Origin: Cytidiella melzeri
Lineage: Eukaryota; Basidiomycota; Agaricomycetes; Polyporales; Irpicaceae
Assembly (NCBI GenBank): GCA_022592445.1
Contig: JABYQR010000242.1
Coordinates: 1-64,000, forward strand
Length of the DNA stretch: 64,000 bases
Reading direction: 5' to 3'
The translations under genes and the position numbers were made by a program. Shown piece by piece: positions 47,568 through 57,463 of the stretch (position 1 is its first letter; the number at the start of each line of letters is the position of its first letter). The notes beneath the pieces were generated by a model. That model saw only the letters and a list, made by a program, of their open reading frames with translations. It was not told where the DNA came from and did not search any database.

Positions 47568-48049
47568 CAATATACTATACTGCGAAATGCTACTAGTGAC
47601 ATGCAGCGCTCTGACTTTTTGTTCATTCATGCGCCGCATAAGATTATTGTACGCTAACCATACCTGTAGCAACCCTGTACACATAAGCCGGTGACAGACG
47701 TAATCGCAAGTGTAATGGGTGTATCATACTTCAAATCATACTTGCACATCTGCAAATCGAACCTTGCCGGTGTTTCGTGTGAATGCAATCCACACGCGCT
47801 TGTCAATTTATATTTTCCTCTCTGCAGTGCTTTTGGCAAATCCTTGTTAGTTACTCCCTTCTGTCCAATCGCACCATAAACTCAGAAATCAAGCGGCTGC
47901 TGAGAGGCAGCCTGCTGCCGCGCATCCTGGACATCCGAGCCAAGGTCCAGTACAGGAAACCGGGCGTGCAACGGTTTCCGGTCGACCACCTTACAGGACG
48001 AGAGCAGTTCCGACACGCTCTCCTCAGTCTCCTCAACTCGACGTCCAAG
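47568..48049. other. intergenic or possible 5' extension of next gene
   Basis: The reading frame of the pseudouridine synthase is open upstream to about 47783 and reads KRLLRGSLLPRILDIRAKVQ before the chosen ATG. An N-terminal extension without an ATG of its own, or a missed first exon, is possible. Confidence 0.4.
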
Positions 48050-50281
48050 ATGACCTCGCCGCCGCCGGCGGGCGGCGTCCCAATCTACGTGGACGGGTTG
48101 AAGAAGCTCCAGCCGTATTGGTACAACTATACGACGATGGCGAAGGGAAGGTGGCTTGGTCGCGAGATTTTGGAGGTGGTCTCGACGGAGTTTCGGGACA
48201 GATCTATGGAGTACTATGTGCGTGTTTGTTTGTTTGTTTTTCAACCCACAAAGCTTCCAGCACTTGTGCTCTGGTGTCTGATAAGTGCAAGAAGAGCAGA
48301 GATATGCGCTGGAGTCCGGAGTGACGACTATCAATGGGAAGGTCGCGAGACCGGACACGATTGTTAGGAATGGGGATCGAATAGAGTGCGTGGTTTTTTC
48401 TCTCTCGAGTGGGCTCGTGATGAAAGAGCCTGAACTTGTTTAGAAACGTTGTGCACCGTCACGAACCTCCAATTACAGCGGATCCCGTTAGGATTATTGT
48501 GCATGACAAGGAACGTCAGTTTATAGTGATAGATAAACCAGGAAGTATAGTAAGTCCAAGAAAAACATAAATTAGCCCAAGATGGTCTGCTCACGTAGGT
48601 TACTTGAAGCCAGTGCATGCAGCCGGTCGGTTTTACAAGCAAAGCTTGATGGTCATCCTCAAGCACGAACACGGCTTTGACATGGTCTATCGTGCGCATC
48701 TCAAACTCTCTTTAAGAAACGTATTGACATGACTGAAATACTTCTCCACCTAACCCTAGCCGTCAACCGTCTCGACAGACTGACCTCAGGCCTCATGATT
48801 ATTCCCCTCTCCCCAATTCTGGCAGGCAAGCTCTCCAAAGAATTTGCAGGCGGACAGGTGAAGAAGGAGTACATCGCGAGGTGTAAAGGCGAGTTTCCAG
48901 AGGGCGAGGTTGTCTGCGAGGAACCACTCTTGACCGTGGACCGACAAATGGGTTTGAATATCGTGCATCCCGAGGGCAAAGTAGGACTCACACTCGTTCA
49001 GAAATTGTGGTTTGACTCATCTCAAGAATATAGCCTGCAAAGACGGTGTTCACAAGACTTCATTATGACGCCAACACTGACTCGAGTGTTTTACACTGTA
49101 AGCCTATTCCCTTGATTGCCGTGGGTACGGAGGACATTGAGTTTGTTCTTGGTTAGGCAGACCGCTAACAGGCCGTTGTACGTGTTCTTTTCCATGAGTG
49201 TAGCACGCTACCTTCGCTCACCTACCATTATCACCACCACCGCAGCACACCAAATTCGCGTGCATCTTCAGTTTCTCGGTCATTCCATCGCCAACGACCC
49301 GATCTACTCTGAAGAGAGGATATGGGTAAGCACTCGCGTCCTTCGCTGCTCTGAGTAAAGCTCATCGTGCTTCATACAGGGTCCCAGTATTGGAAAAGGC
49401 GGTATAGACACCACCCCTAGCGAAGAACGTGCGGCGCCCGAGGCACCGCCGCAATTTCAGTTCGCCAGTTCGGACGAAAACCCGGAGTCACTCTCGAAAG
49501 GGACGATAATTTCAAGTACGCCGGTGGTTGCGATGACGTCGCCAGATACACCCACCGAGCCTCAGTCCGGCACGTCCAGAAAACCAATGCCGCGGGAGAC
49601 TGGGCATGATATTGGAATGGGATCTCCTGTCCCGCTGTCTGCTGAAGCCGTCAAAGTCATCACGCGTTTGCGGAATATGAAAGTATGTCCCTTGAAAGCT
49701 CTCACAGGCTCGTGATCGCTCAGATGGTTTTGCTATAGGACGAGGATGAAGACTGGGGACGTTGGCGAGACGTTATCTTCCGATCGAAAGCAGCTCTGGT
49801 TCCGAAACGGGTCTTCGTGCCGCCCCTTCCACCGCAAAACAGACGGAGACGAGGTGGGCCGGTGGATGAAACCTTGCTGGCGGCAGACATCGCGACCGAT
49901 GTCGCACCTGTGGAAGATCTACCTGATGCGGTCGAAGCCGTACCCACAAGTTTGGAGGTCACAGCAGGGGAAATCACGGAGAACTCTTTACCCGAAGACC
50001 ACGCTATACCAGACGTCCCTCAACTTGGTTACGAGGACGCAGAAGCAAAAGTGGCCGATTATCAGAGCCTGCTGGATGCTGGGGCGAGCGCAGAGGAAAG
50101 AAACAAGGAGGGGAAGGAGATGTCCTATTGCCCGGAGTGCTATCTCCCGCTGCATCCCGATCCTAAACCGGAAAAGCTTTTTATCTTTTTGCATGCGCTG
50201 AGGTATACGACAAGTTTGGGGTGCTTTGAGACCGATATGCCGGTCTGGGCAGCGAAGGGGTGGGAGTGGGACAGATCATGA
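48050..50281 (+). CDS. RluA-type RNA pseudouridine synthase (Rib2/Pus8/Pus9 group)
   Basis: Ten exons (48050-48217, 48300-48385, 48444-48549, 48610-48691, 48760-48980, 49043-49097, 49157-49177, 49246-49325, 49380-49682, 49739-50281) give 554 aa. An S4-like region comes first ([20 protein letters not shown]). The synthase core follows: [19 protein letters not shown], the catalytic [13 protein letters not shown] with the essential Asp, and [20 protein letters not shown], assembled across a 21-nt exon. The enzyme converts uridine to pseudouridine in tRNA, cytoplasmic or mitochondrial. The C-terminal 240 residues are mostly disordered and end in a conserved-looking block ([20 protein letters not shown]). 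No deaminase domain as in yeast Rib2 is visible. Confidence 0.9.
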
Positions 50282-50440
50282 AAGGGCTGTCAGGGAGGGG
50301 TTTGACGTTAGCTTAGAAATTAGGTAGACACCTCGCTCAAATTATGAAAACACAATATGACATACGATTGCGTCCACGGGTTACGCAAAGGCCAGTAAAA
50401 TACCAATCGTACATGAGCTACGCTACGGGCGACCCGTGAG
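50282..50440. other. convergent 3' flanks
   Basis: 159 bp between the stops of two convergent genes. Nothing else is seen. Confidence 0.6.
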
Positions 50441-51507
50441 CTAGTTGGAATCCATCGTCGCGTCCTCTTCGTCCTCTCCACCGCCGCTATCATCGCCGAA
50501 AAACGTATCCTCCCCGATGTTCGGTATGTGTTTCAGCCCACTCCTCTTGGCCGATGACCCGCTTTCCTGTATCTTCGTCGAACCTTCGCCCTGTTTAGGC
50601 GTTCTCGAGTGATGGTGCTCCTCTTTCTCTGGCTCCAAACTCAATTCTCCGTTCTTCATTTGTTCCCGGATCTGCTGGCGTATCTCCTCACGCTGATGAT
50701 CAGTAGCTGCCTTGTCTGATGCATCTTTCTCTTCTTCTTTAGATTTTCCCTTCGGATCTGAAGCTGCGTGGTCGTCGTGGGGTTGGCGGACTTCAGGAGG
50801 GAAGAGTGAGATATATTTCTTGAGCTTCGGGTAGTGCTGTTTTTGCCTGCGCTTCAATACACGAGTCGTACGGTATCGTAAAAGTTGCTAGTTTGCTCAC
50901 AAGGATGTAATTCAGGTCTATGCGAAGCTCTAGCAGGGCTTTTCCAAGTTTCTTCTTCTCTTTCTTGTCTGTGGAGACCTCGAGCATTCGTTGGACTTGT
51001 TTCAGCTTACGCGTGACTTTCTGGCGTTCTGCAAGTCATATATGCGAACGGAGTATCATGAGGAAGAACGTGCAAGGACGACGAAGGATGAGGAAGAAGC
51101 TCGCACCAAAGAATTTCACTTTATGGTACCTCTGAGCTATTGTCCGTTCCTTCCTCGCTCTCTCTGCGGTAGCCAGATCTGCCTCGAGTGCACGCTGTTT
51201 TCTCTCTGTCGCCACTCGCACATCGGCTGCCAATTTATCCTATAACGTACACCACTGTTACCGCAGTCAACTCATCAATTTAGCCGCAGAGAGCTCGTAC
51301 CTTCGCGAGAAGTCTACGGGTCTGCCTCAGTGCAGCCTTAATCTTCTGGACTCCGGGTACAGCTGCACCTGCATCGTCTGGTCGAGAATAATTCTGTTTG
51401 TGACTGCCGGTTTCGCTGCCATATTTCTTGCGATACACAGCTGCTTTTGAGGAAGATGGTTCACCGGGCGTTCGATTGGCATCCTTGGGGGTTCTTGAGG
51501 GACCCAT
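50441..51507 (-). CDS. EFG1: rRNA-processing protein EFG1
   Basis: Exons 51507-51301, 51239-51107, 51028-50901 and 50836-50441 encode 287 aa. Family landmarks are GVQKIKAALRQTRRLLAKDK, the coiled coil ADVRVATERKQRALEADLAT, ERTIAQRYHKVKFFERQKVT, and LGKALLELRIDLNYILHYPK followed by KYISLFPPE. Efg1 is a nucleolar factor of the early 90S pre-ribosome needed for 18S rRNA maturation. The C-terminal 110 residues are charged and disordered, with an acidic tail. This is the last ordinary gene before the repeat island. Confidence 0.93.
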
Positions 51508-51949
51508 GTAGGAATTATTTTGATAAGGAGGTTTTGAAGGACAGCGTGTGCGGCCTAAGCAAGAACTCCCGTATTGCTGGACTCAGAAGTAGGTGGCAGC
51601 ACTTACAGTAGCGGCAAAAAGTCTTGCGACACCGCAAGCGCACAACTCTTTGCACTCCGTTTGAGCTCAAAACTGCGTATTCTATTCAATTTTTCTCGTA
51701 CATTGAGTATTGTATGTATAGAATATGTCTACAATGAAAACAAAATATTCTTTCTTGTATTCAAAACATTGTACACAATCAATCAAATCTATAGTGGTGA
51801 TATCAATCTGGTGTTCAAACTTACAAGTTATTTTGGTGGCTATTATCACATCTATACCAAGTAGAGACTCAGCATCTTGAAATTTCTCTGAGACCTATTT
51901 GAAAGCCAGGCAGGGTGGATAGGAGCCTGTTACATGTACAGCAAGCTAC

Positions 51950-52290
51950 AGACATTCCTTGCTCTCTGAACAAGGAATACAGTCAGAAGACATCCCACAA
52001 ATATTTGTGGTTCTGAGAAAGAATTGCCAGTACACCAAACTTAACAAAACATTCTCAACCCCCACATTCTTGGACAATGTAAACTTATGGCTGCATCAGC
52101 AGTGAGCACTGCATCTGATTGTTCCACAAAGTTTCACAACCATTAGGTGCTCTCGAAGCAGGAGCCACAATCAGACCACAGCCTGTGGCAGTTTCAATGG
52201 AGATGAGGCAGCTCAGACATCAACAGGACACATGTAACATGTTCTGAGAGTTGGTCTAATGAGACATCCTCAAGAAATTACAATTCCTGA
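51950..52290 (+). repeat. AT-island repeat, unit 1
   Basis: About 340 bp running from TACAGACATTCCTTGCTC through the AGCAGTGAGCACTG core to GTCTAATGAGACATCCTCAAG. It is similar along most of its length to 52729-53026, and its second half is similar to 53787-53960. Confidence 0.65.
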
Positions 52291-52728
52291 AGAATGAAGG
52301 AGAATTGTTCCAGTGTACTCCAGCACATTGATGCTTTTTCAGATGTTATCTTTTTGTCCCCCAAAGTATGGGAATGTGATGGGAGAATACAGACAGTAAC
52401 AGTCCCAATATCAAAGCAATGAATGCAATTGATGGCATCGCAATGACTTTGTTATGAGCCCTTTATAACTTTGTATCTTATCACTTTTGCAATTAAAATG
52501 CACATTTTGATTTTTACAGACTGCATATGGGTACAAATTGGTACATGTCATACAGAATTGGATAGCTTTATCTTTTGGCAACATTTTGGTACAAATATCA
52601 TGTCAATTGAACTGCAATTGAGCAAGTTATGGCCAGTCTACTGAAAAAAGTTGTTCAGACTCAGATTCAAACTCCACTCTTGCTGGCACATCATGTCAAA
52701 TTTTGGTCAGGTACATGTACAGAAATTT

Positions 52729-53026
52729 ACAGACATTGCTTGCTCCTTGAGCAAGGTATACAATCAGAACACACGCCACAATTATTGTTGGCTCTGAGCA
52801 AGAGATACAAGTAGTTTGGAAGCTAACAAAACATTCTCAACCCTACATTCTTAGACAATGGAAATTTTTAGTTGCATCAGCAGTGAGCACTGAATGTCCT
52901 ACAAAGTTCTACAACCACTATCCGCTCTCTAAGTAGGAGTCACAATCAGAACACAGCCTGTGGCAGTTCAATGGGAATGAGGCAGTTCAGACATCAACCG
53001 GACGTGGTTGCATCAGCAGCAAGCAC
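52729..53026 (+). repeat. AT-island repeat, unit 2
   Basis: Begins TACAGACATTGCTTGCTC and follows unit 1 with substitutions and small indels. It ends at a TCAGCAGCAAGCAC variant of the core, where the solo LTR is inserted. Confidence 0.65.
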
Positions 53027-53786
53027 TGTCGTGGATGGCCCGACTAGCCCTTAATTTTTGCAATTTACCTCTTGTTTTTATCTGTAAAAACTCCGGGCTG
53101 CAACCCAGTTGCAACCTTCTCTGCATAAACTCCCTTTGCACGTCTATTAAGCGCCCGTATCACGTGGCTTAGACGCTCCACACGGTCACATTACATGCTA
53201 CTACGTCACACTGGCATGTGACTTAGCTTAAGTAAGACCACATGGCTACAAGCACATGGCTCAGCCCATAGCTAGGGTTTGACGTCATATATACTGTTCA
53301 CATGGGCTCCTTATTGTTCTTTCCATATTGTTCTCTTTATGGAAGGATGTTCTCACAGGTGTGGGAATGGAATACAATAGTTGGTCTCCTTTTAGATAGA
53401 TTCTCTCATGAGTAGAGTTCTTGGCAAGGTCTAGACAATAGCTATTATTCTCCTTTAGGTAGTTCTTTTGTTCTTCGTTCACACGGCTTCTTGCAAAGCC
53501 TGCCCTCAACATGGTCTGTGCGCAGGTCCCTGAAGTCTATATAAGCAGCTGCATGTACGCTCCTAGCCCCCATCTCGACCTCTTGGTCTTTACTGGGCTA
53601 GGTAAGCAAACCCCCTCTTGTACTACATAGCGGGTAGTATCAATTCTAACTTGGTCTTTACTGGGCTAGCAACTTGAACAAAGTCTGATAGCTGGTGAAA
53701 GCATTGTGCTCTACGCCTGCCACCACCTCCTCGTCGTTTTCCACTTCGTGTCCCTGTTTGTCACGTCGAGCCCCGTCTCCGTGTCA
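53027..53786. mobile_element. solo LTR (760 bp)
   Basis: Starts TGTCGTGG and ends CCGTGTCA, with the direct repeat AGCAC on both sides (53022-53026 and 53787-53791). It interrupts the AT-island repeat at the GCACTG core. Inside are a TATA box (CTATATAAGC near 53537) and two copies of CTTGGTCTTTACTGGGCTAG. The gypsy LTR at 59873 has a similar TATAAA plus TGGTCTTTAG arrangement, so this LTR probably comes from a related gypsy family. No internal coding region is left. Confidence 0.78.
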
Positions 53787-53960
53787 AGCACTGCATCTGA
53801 TTGTTCCACAAAGTTTGACAACCATCAGTTGCTCTCTGAGCAGGAGTTACATTTAGAACACAGCCTGTGGCAGTTTCAATGGGGATGAGGCAGTTCAGAC
53901 ATCAACAGGACACATGTAACATGTTCTGGGAGTTGGTCTGATGAGACATCCTCAAGCTCT
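53787..53960 (+). repeat. AT-island repeat, unit 3 (partial)
   Basis: Begins at the GCACTGCATCTGATTGTTCC point of unit 1 and runs to the GAGACATCCTCAAG end. It lacks the first half, and the solo LTR sits exactly at its left edge. Confidence 0.65.
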
Positions 53961-55200
53961 TCATTCTTGAAGCAAGTAATCTTCTGCCATCAACAGTGAG
54001 CACTGCACAAGATTAATAATAAGATAAGATATATAAAGCTCCTTGCTACCATTGGTGACTACCTTTACAATGTATGGCTCCTTTTCCCGCACCCAAACTC
54101 ATCAACTGTAGTACAGTCACTTTATCCCAAATCAAGTTGCTTATCAAAGGTGTCATCAATAGCAAATGCCCTTACTACCGTCAATATTCATGGCCAGATT
54201 ACTTGGCAAGGTTCTTACCAGGAACAAAGTTGTTTACTGAGGGTCCTTTTGGTAACAAAGTCACTGGCTCAAGTAACTATTTGGGGCTATATGTCTTAGT
54301 CAATTTGCTATCAGTAACATAATCATTTGGCCTGCTCCTGCAGTTTAACCTGATTGTATCTATATTATTTAACATAGTTCAACACCATTACAAAGAAGAC
54401 ACGTCTCAACAAACCTTTATCTCTATGCTCTACTTCACAAACTTGTTTGAATTCTGTACTTGCACTTGTTATTGCACTTTGAACAACACAGCACAGTCCT
54501 CCTCCTTTCCTGAATGATTGTGTGCTCCAGTGACCACAAACCACCAACTTACTGTACATTACTCATAAAAGAAGCCTTTCACAACAAAATTACTTAGTCA
54601 AGCTGCTACCAGCAGCAAGATTACTTACAAATTTGGCCCAAAAAGTGATATTTCATTCAATCTTCAAGAATTGTACTTGCCGCTTCCCGGCCTTGCTAAC
54701 ACTAGTTGTGACAGGTTAAACTACATGTACATGTAGGTAACCGGCATCTATGCTCAGCTTTACCTTACCATCTAAGCAAAGCTTATGGCAGTTCAGACAT
54801 CAACAAGACACATCTAACTTGTTTTGGGGGCTGATTCTAACAAGACATTCCAATGCCCTATATTGTTGAAGCATGTAAAATGTCTGTCTCATCAGCAGTG
54901 AGCACTGCAATTGTTTGTGGCATCAGGAGTGAGCACTGCTTGGGATTCATGTCAAGATATATCAATCCCCTTGCTACCATCCTTGTACCTCAGCACACCT
55001 TCATTGTTCCAGAACTTTTCATTTCTCAGTGCTGGTCAGTAAGTACATTGTTGTTTGCTTTTCCTTGGATCACCATACTGAAGTTGCTCTTGCAGCTAGC
55101 TATCTTACGGTCTTGTCAAACCCCTCTCCCCCACTCTCATAATCTACCCCTCAGCTTCCTAACTCGTTTGTTATCCTTTGCTCCAGTCGGAGGAAAATGA

Positions 55201-55903
55201 AAGGTGAGTGACAAGCAGTTTAAAGGACTCTATTACTTATGAGTTTGATATGCTTATTCTCAGGGAGTACGTGGGGGAGGCGGAATTTGGGTGAGGCCTT
55301 CGGCCTCGCGATTTGCCCAATCTTCCGTGCGTGAGGAGCAAACGAAACACGTTATCTTGACGATATGAGTTGATTTGCGTTTTCCGCGCTCGGAAGATTG
55401 ACGACGGGCTGCCTGAGTCAGTGGCGCCTCAAGTCTGCAGTCGCGGGAGGCACAGTTGTGGTTCGCGGGTCCAATGTCGAATCCAGGCGAATTCGAGATT
55501 CGAGTCCGACGACCTCGAACGCACTTCGAGCCACGAGGATTGGTGCCTTGCGAGGACCACCGCAGGATCCGAATTCCGGCCTGAGTGTGAGGCAGGCGAC
55601 GAGCCGTTGCGGGGTCGACTCACCACCCAGAGGTGCAAAGCCACAAACAGTCGTCCGCAACGTCATGTTGCCGACTCCCCCACCAAGCTTTGCGTGGTTC
55701 AGGAAATTCGGGCGCCATGACGTAGGTAAATCGCTGTAACCACTGAGATACTGTTTACACGACGCCACCTACGTCATAGTGGACAGCCGCCCGCACCCGC
55801 CATTGCACACATCATATGTAGAATGCCATACGCCATGATCAGTGTAGTACATAGGCAGCTTTTGACAGTGAAGGTGATACAGTAATTATGAGCCATACTT
55901 TCT
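55201..55903. other. 3' flank of DIRS-like element, unassigned
   Basis: GC content rises again. Two frames on each strand are open between 55370 and 55770, but none looks like protein. On the minus strand 55730-55760 reads TATCTCAGTGGTTACAGCG, which resembles a tRNA A-box. No matching B-box or tRNA fold was found. Terminal repeats of the retroelement may lie here. Confidence 0.35.
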
Positions 55904-56944
55904 TTAAAAGGAGTCTACAGACTGTCGTATAAGTGTCAAGCAAGATTGTGAAAAGGAGTCTGAAATGAAGAGAGGTAGGATGGAGTCAATCTTCCTCCAG
56001 TAATCCAGAAAGGCCCAGGACTTCCAGCAACCTTGAACCGCCACAATATCAGGTGGAGTTCCTCGAAGAAGAAGTTCAGTGGCACCACCAATTCGAAAGC
56101 AGTGGCCGGTAAGGTTTTCGAGTCCTTGGTCCAACCAGATCTTGTTGCAGCGGTTGAGGAACCAGTCTCGTGTCATGGGTGCCCAGCCTTGTTCTGTTTG
56201 CGCTTTGAAAGCAAACAGAGGAGCACTTTGCGGAATCTTAGTGCTGCACAACAGGTGGTGCTTCAAGGCAGGTACTGCCAATGTTGGGTCGTTGACCGCA
56301 GTCACCGTGACGTCGAGACCGAGGTGTTTCGTTGTCTTTGACCAAGGAAGGTGAATGCTGAAAAACTCGTTCCCACTGGGGGTTTGTCGAAGCTTAAGCG
56401 GAGTCCTGCTCATGTGTTTTGTTGGGTCAAAGGTATTAGGGGAAGGAATAATTAGTTCGCCCAGTCTGAGGTCGAACACGTTAGTAAAGAGAAGGCATAG
56501 AAGGGCCATGTTCAGCAAATAGTAAGCGCACCGTCTGACACCCCAGAAAGCAAAGCACGCCACTGCAAAGACAGCGGCGTCGAACGAGTTAGTGAGATCG
56601 AGATGGTTTCTGAGAGCGTGGACATGCTCGAGAGTAACCAGAGCTCTTTTCGGCTTCTTCTCAGGCTGCATCTTCGTGGCTCCAGCGCAGGTAACGCGGA
56701 GCATCTTCCCTCCTTTCCACTCTGCGCCGTTGAGGGTGTGCCAAAAGCTGAGTCTGGCGACCCAGGTATCAATAGTGGACCTAGAGACGGAACCGCTCCA
56801 CTTGGCTACAAAGGCCGAGAGAAGTGGCTCAGATGCGGGCATGCGACGTTCCTCGGGGATCTTCACACAGTCGCAGAACTGCGTGAAGCGCAGAAGGCCG
56901 GCTCCATAATTCCCTCGAGTCTTCTGATCGAGAGTGGCTAGCAT
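55904..56944 (-). CDS. DIRS-like tyrosine recombinase
   Basis: A 346-codon ORF if unspliced. The N-terminal core-binding domain reads KTRGNYGAGLLRFTQFCDCV and TIDTWVARLSFWHTLNGAEW. The catalytic domain has the first arginine in RLGELII, GHCFRIGGATELLLRGTPPD with the His-x-x-Arg pair, and FLDYWRK with the likely nucleophile tyrosine. Positions 56531-56466 have a GTGCGC donor, a TACTAAC branch site and a CTCAG acceptor, so they look like a 66-nt intron. Removing them joins FWGVR directly to RLGEL, as expected for the family. The intron is a multiple of three and has no stop, so the unspliced message is also open. Confidence 0.85.
   Translation of the reverse strand: MLATLDQKTRGNYGAGLLRFTQFCDCVKIPEERRMPASEPLLSAFVAKWSGSVSRSTIDTWVARLSFWHTLNGAEWKGGKMLRVTCAGATKMQPEKKPKRALVTLEHVHALRNHLDLTNSFDAAVFAVACFAFWGVRRCAYYLLNMALLCLLFTNVFDLRLGELIIPSPNTFDPTKHMSRTPLKLRQTPSGNEFFSIHLPWSKTTKHLGLDVTVTAVNDPTLAVPALKHHLLCSTKIPQSAPLFAFKAQTEQGWAPMTRDWFLNRCNKIWLDQGLENLTGHCFRIGGATELLLRGTPPDIVAVQGCWKSWAFLDYWRKIDSILPLFISDSFSQSCLTLIRQSVDSF
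56466..56531 (-). other. in-frame stop-free intron in recombinase ORF
   Basis: 66 nt from GTGCGC to CTCAG with TACTAAC 22-16 nt before the acceptor. If retained it inserts 22 mostly hydrophobic residues immediately before the catalytic arginine. Confidence 0.7.
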
Positions 56945-57004
56945 AGTATCGAATAGTTTGATGGCACTCTCGTAGTCTGTGGTGGACGATAAGTTGTGTC
57001 GGAA

Positions 57005-57463
57005 TCAAATGGCATAAGGTGTGGTCCAACGAGCGAGGCGTTCGCTTGCAAGAACTGTCGGACGGTAAGCGGAGGAATTGATGAGATTGTCTTTTTTGGC
57101 TTTTCTAGGTATTCGTCTACGCTGAGGTCGCAGCAAGGCACTTGAGAAGTCCTCCCTTGACGTAGACACGCCCGCACTTGCGGGCGTTGGTGTGAAAGGT
57201 GTGTCAGACATAGGAGAGGAGAGAAGAAAGCTCCTCTGGGAGCTCGACGATGTTTGAAAGACGTGATTTCTGGTCGCCCAAGATGCCGCGAGACACGGGT
57301 CGGCCAAATTGTCTTTGGTGTTGACGTATTTGGGAAGTAGACAAATGTTGAGAGACATGGAGATGATTTCAGTCCTTCGGATGGAGTTGTTGACCTGGAA
57401 ATTCTGACTGCGCCCACGAGCAAACGCCCCAACCACTCCTTCATTGTCGCTGCGTATTCTCAT
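57005..57463 (-). pseudogene. DIRS-like RNase H and C-terminal part of RT protein
   Basis: Reads MRIRSDNEGVVGAFARGRSQ, typical of the RNase H end of DIRS polymerases, then a Ser-rich tail and a TGA at 57005-57007. It lies one base out of frame with the RT ORF, which stops at 57460-57462. The two should be one ORF, so a single-base indel is likely. After the TGA the same frame runs on into the recombinase ORF. Confidence 0.75.

Larger units (their letters stand above)
51508..55200. repeat. AT-rich gene-free repeat island
   Basis: Base composition drops sharply compared with the gene-dense part, and no ORF shows codon structure or motifs. The region is built from degenerate repeat units and is interrupted by a solo LTR. 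The short core TCAGCAGTGAGCACTG recurs near 52098, 52878, 53011 (variant), 53988 (variant) and twice near 54890-54940. A second core, CAGCCTGTGGCAGTTTCAATGG, recurs near 52178, 52957 and 53860. It is probably old transposon or heterochromatin-like DNA. Confidence 0.7.

Noticed and set aside
47851..48358. Minus-strand ORFs over the start of the pseudouridine synthase
   Set aside because: Shadows of a well-supported plus-strand gene.
51574..51864. 96-codon ORF in the AT-rich island
   Set aside because: Composition follows the surrounding AT-rich DNA. No motif or splice context.
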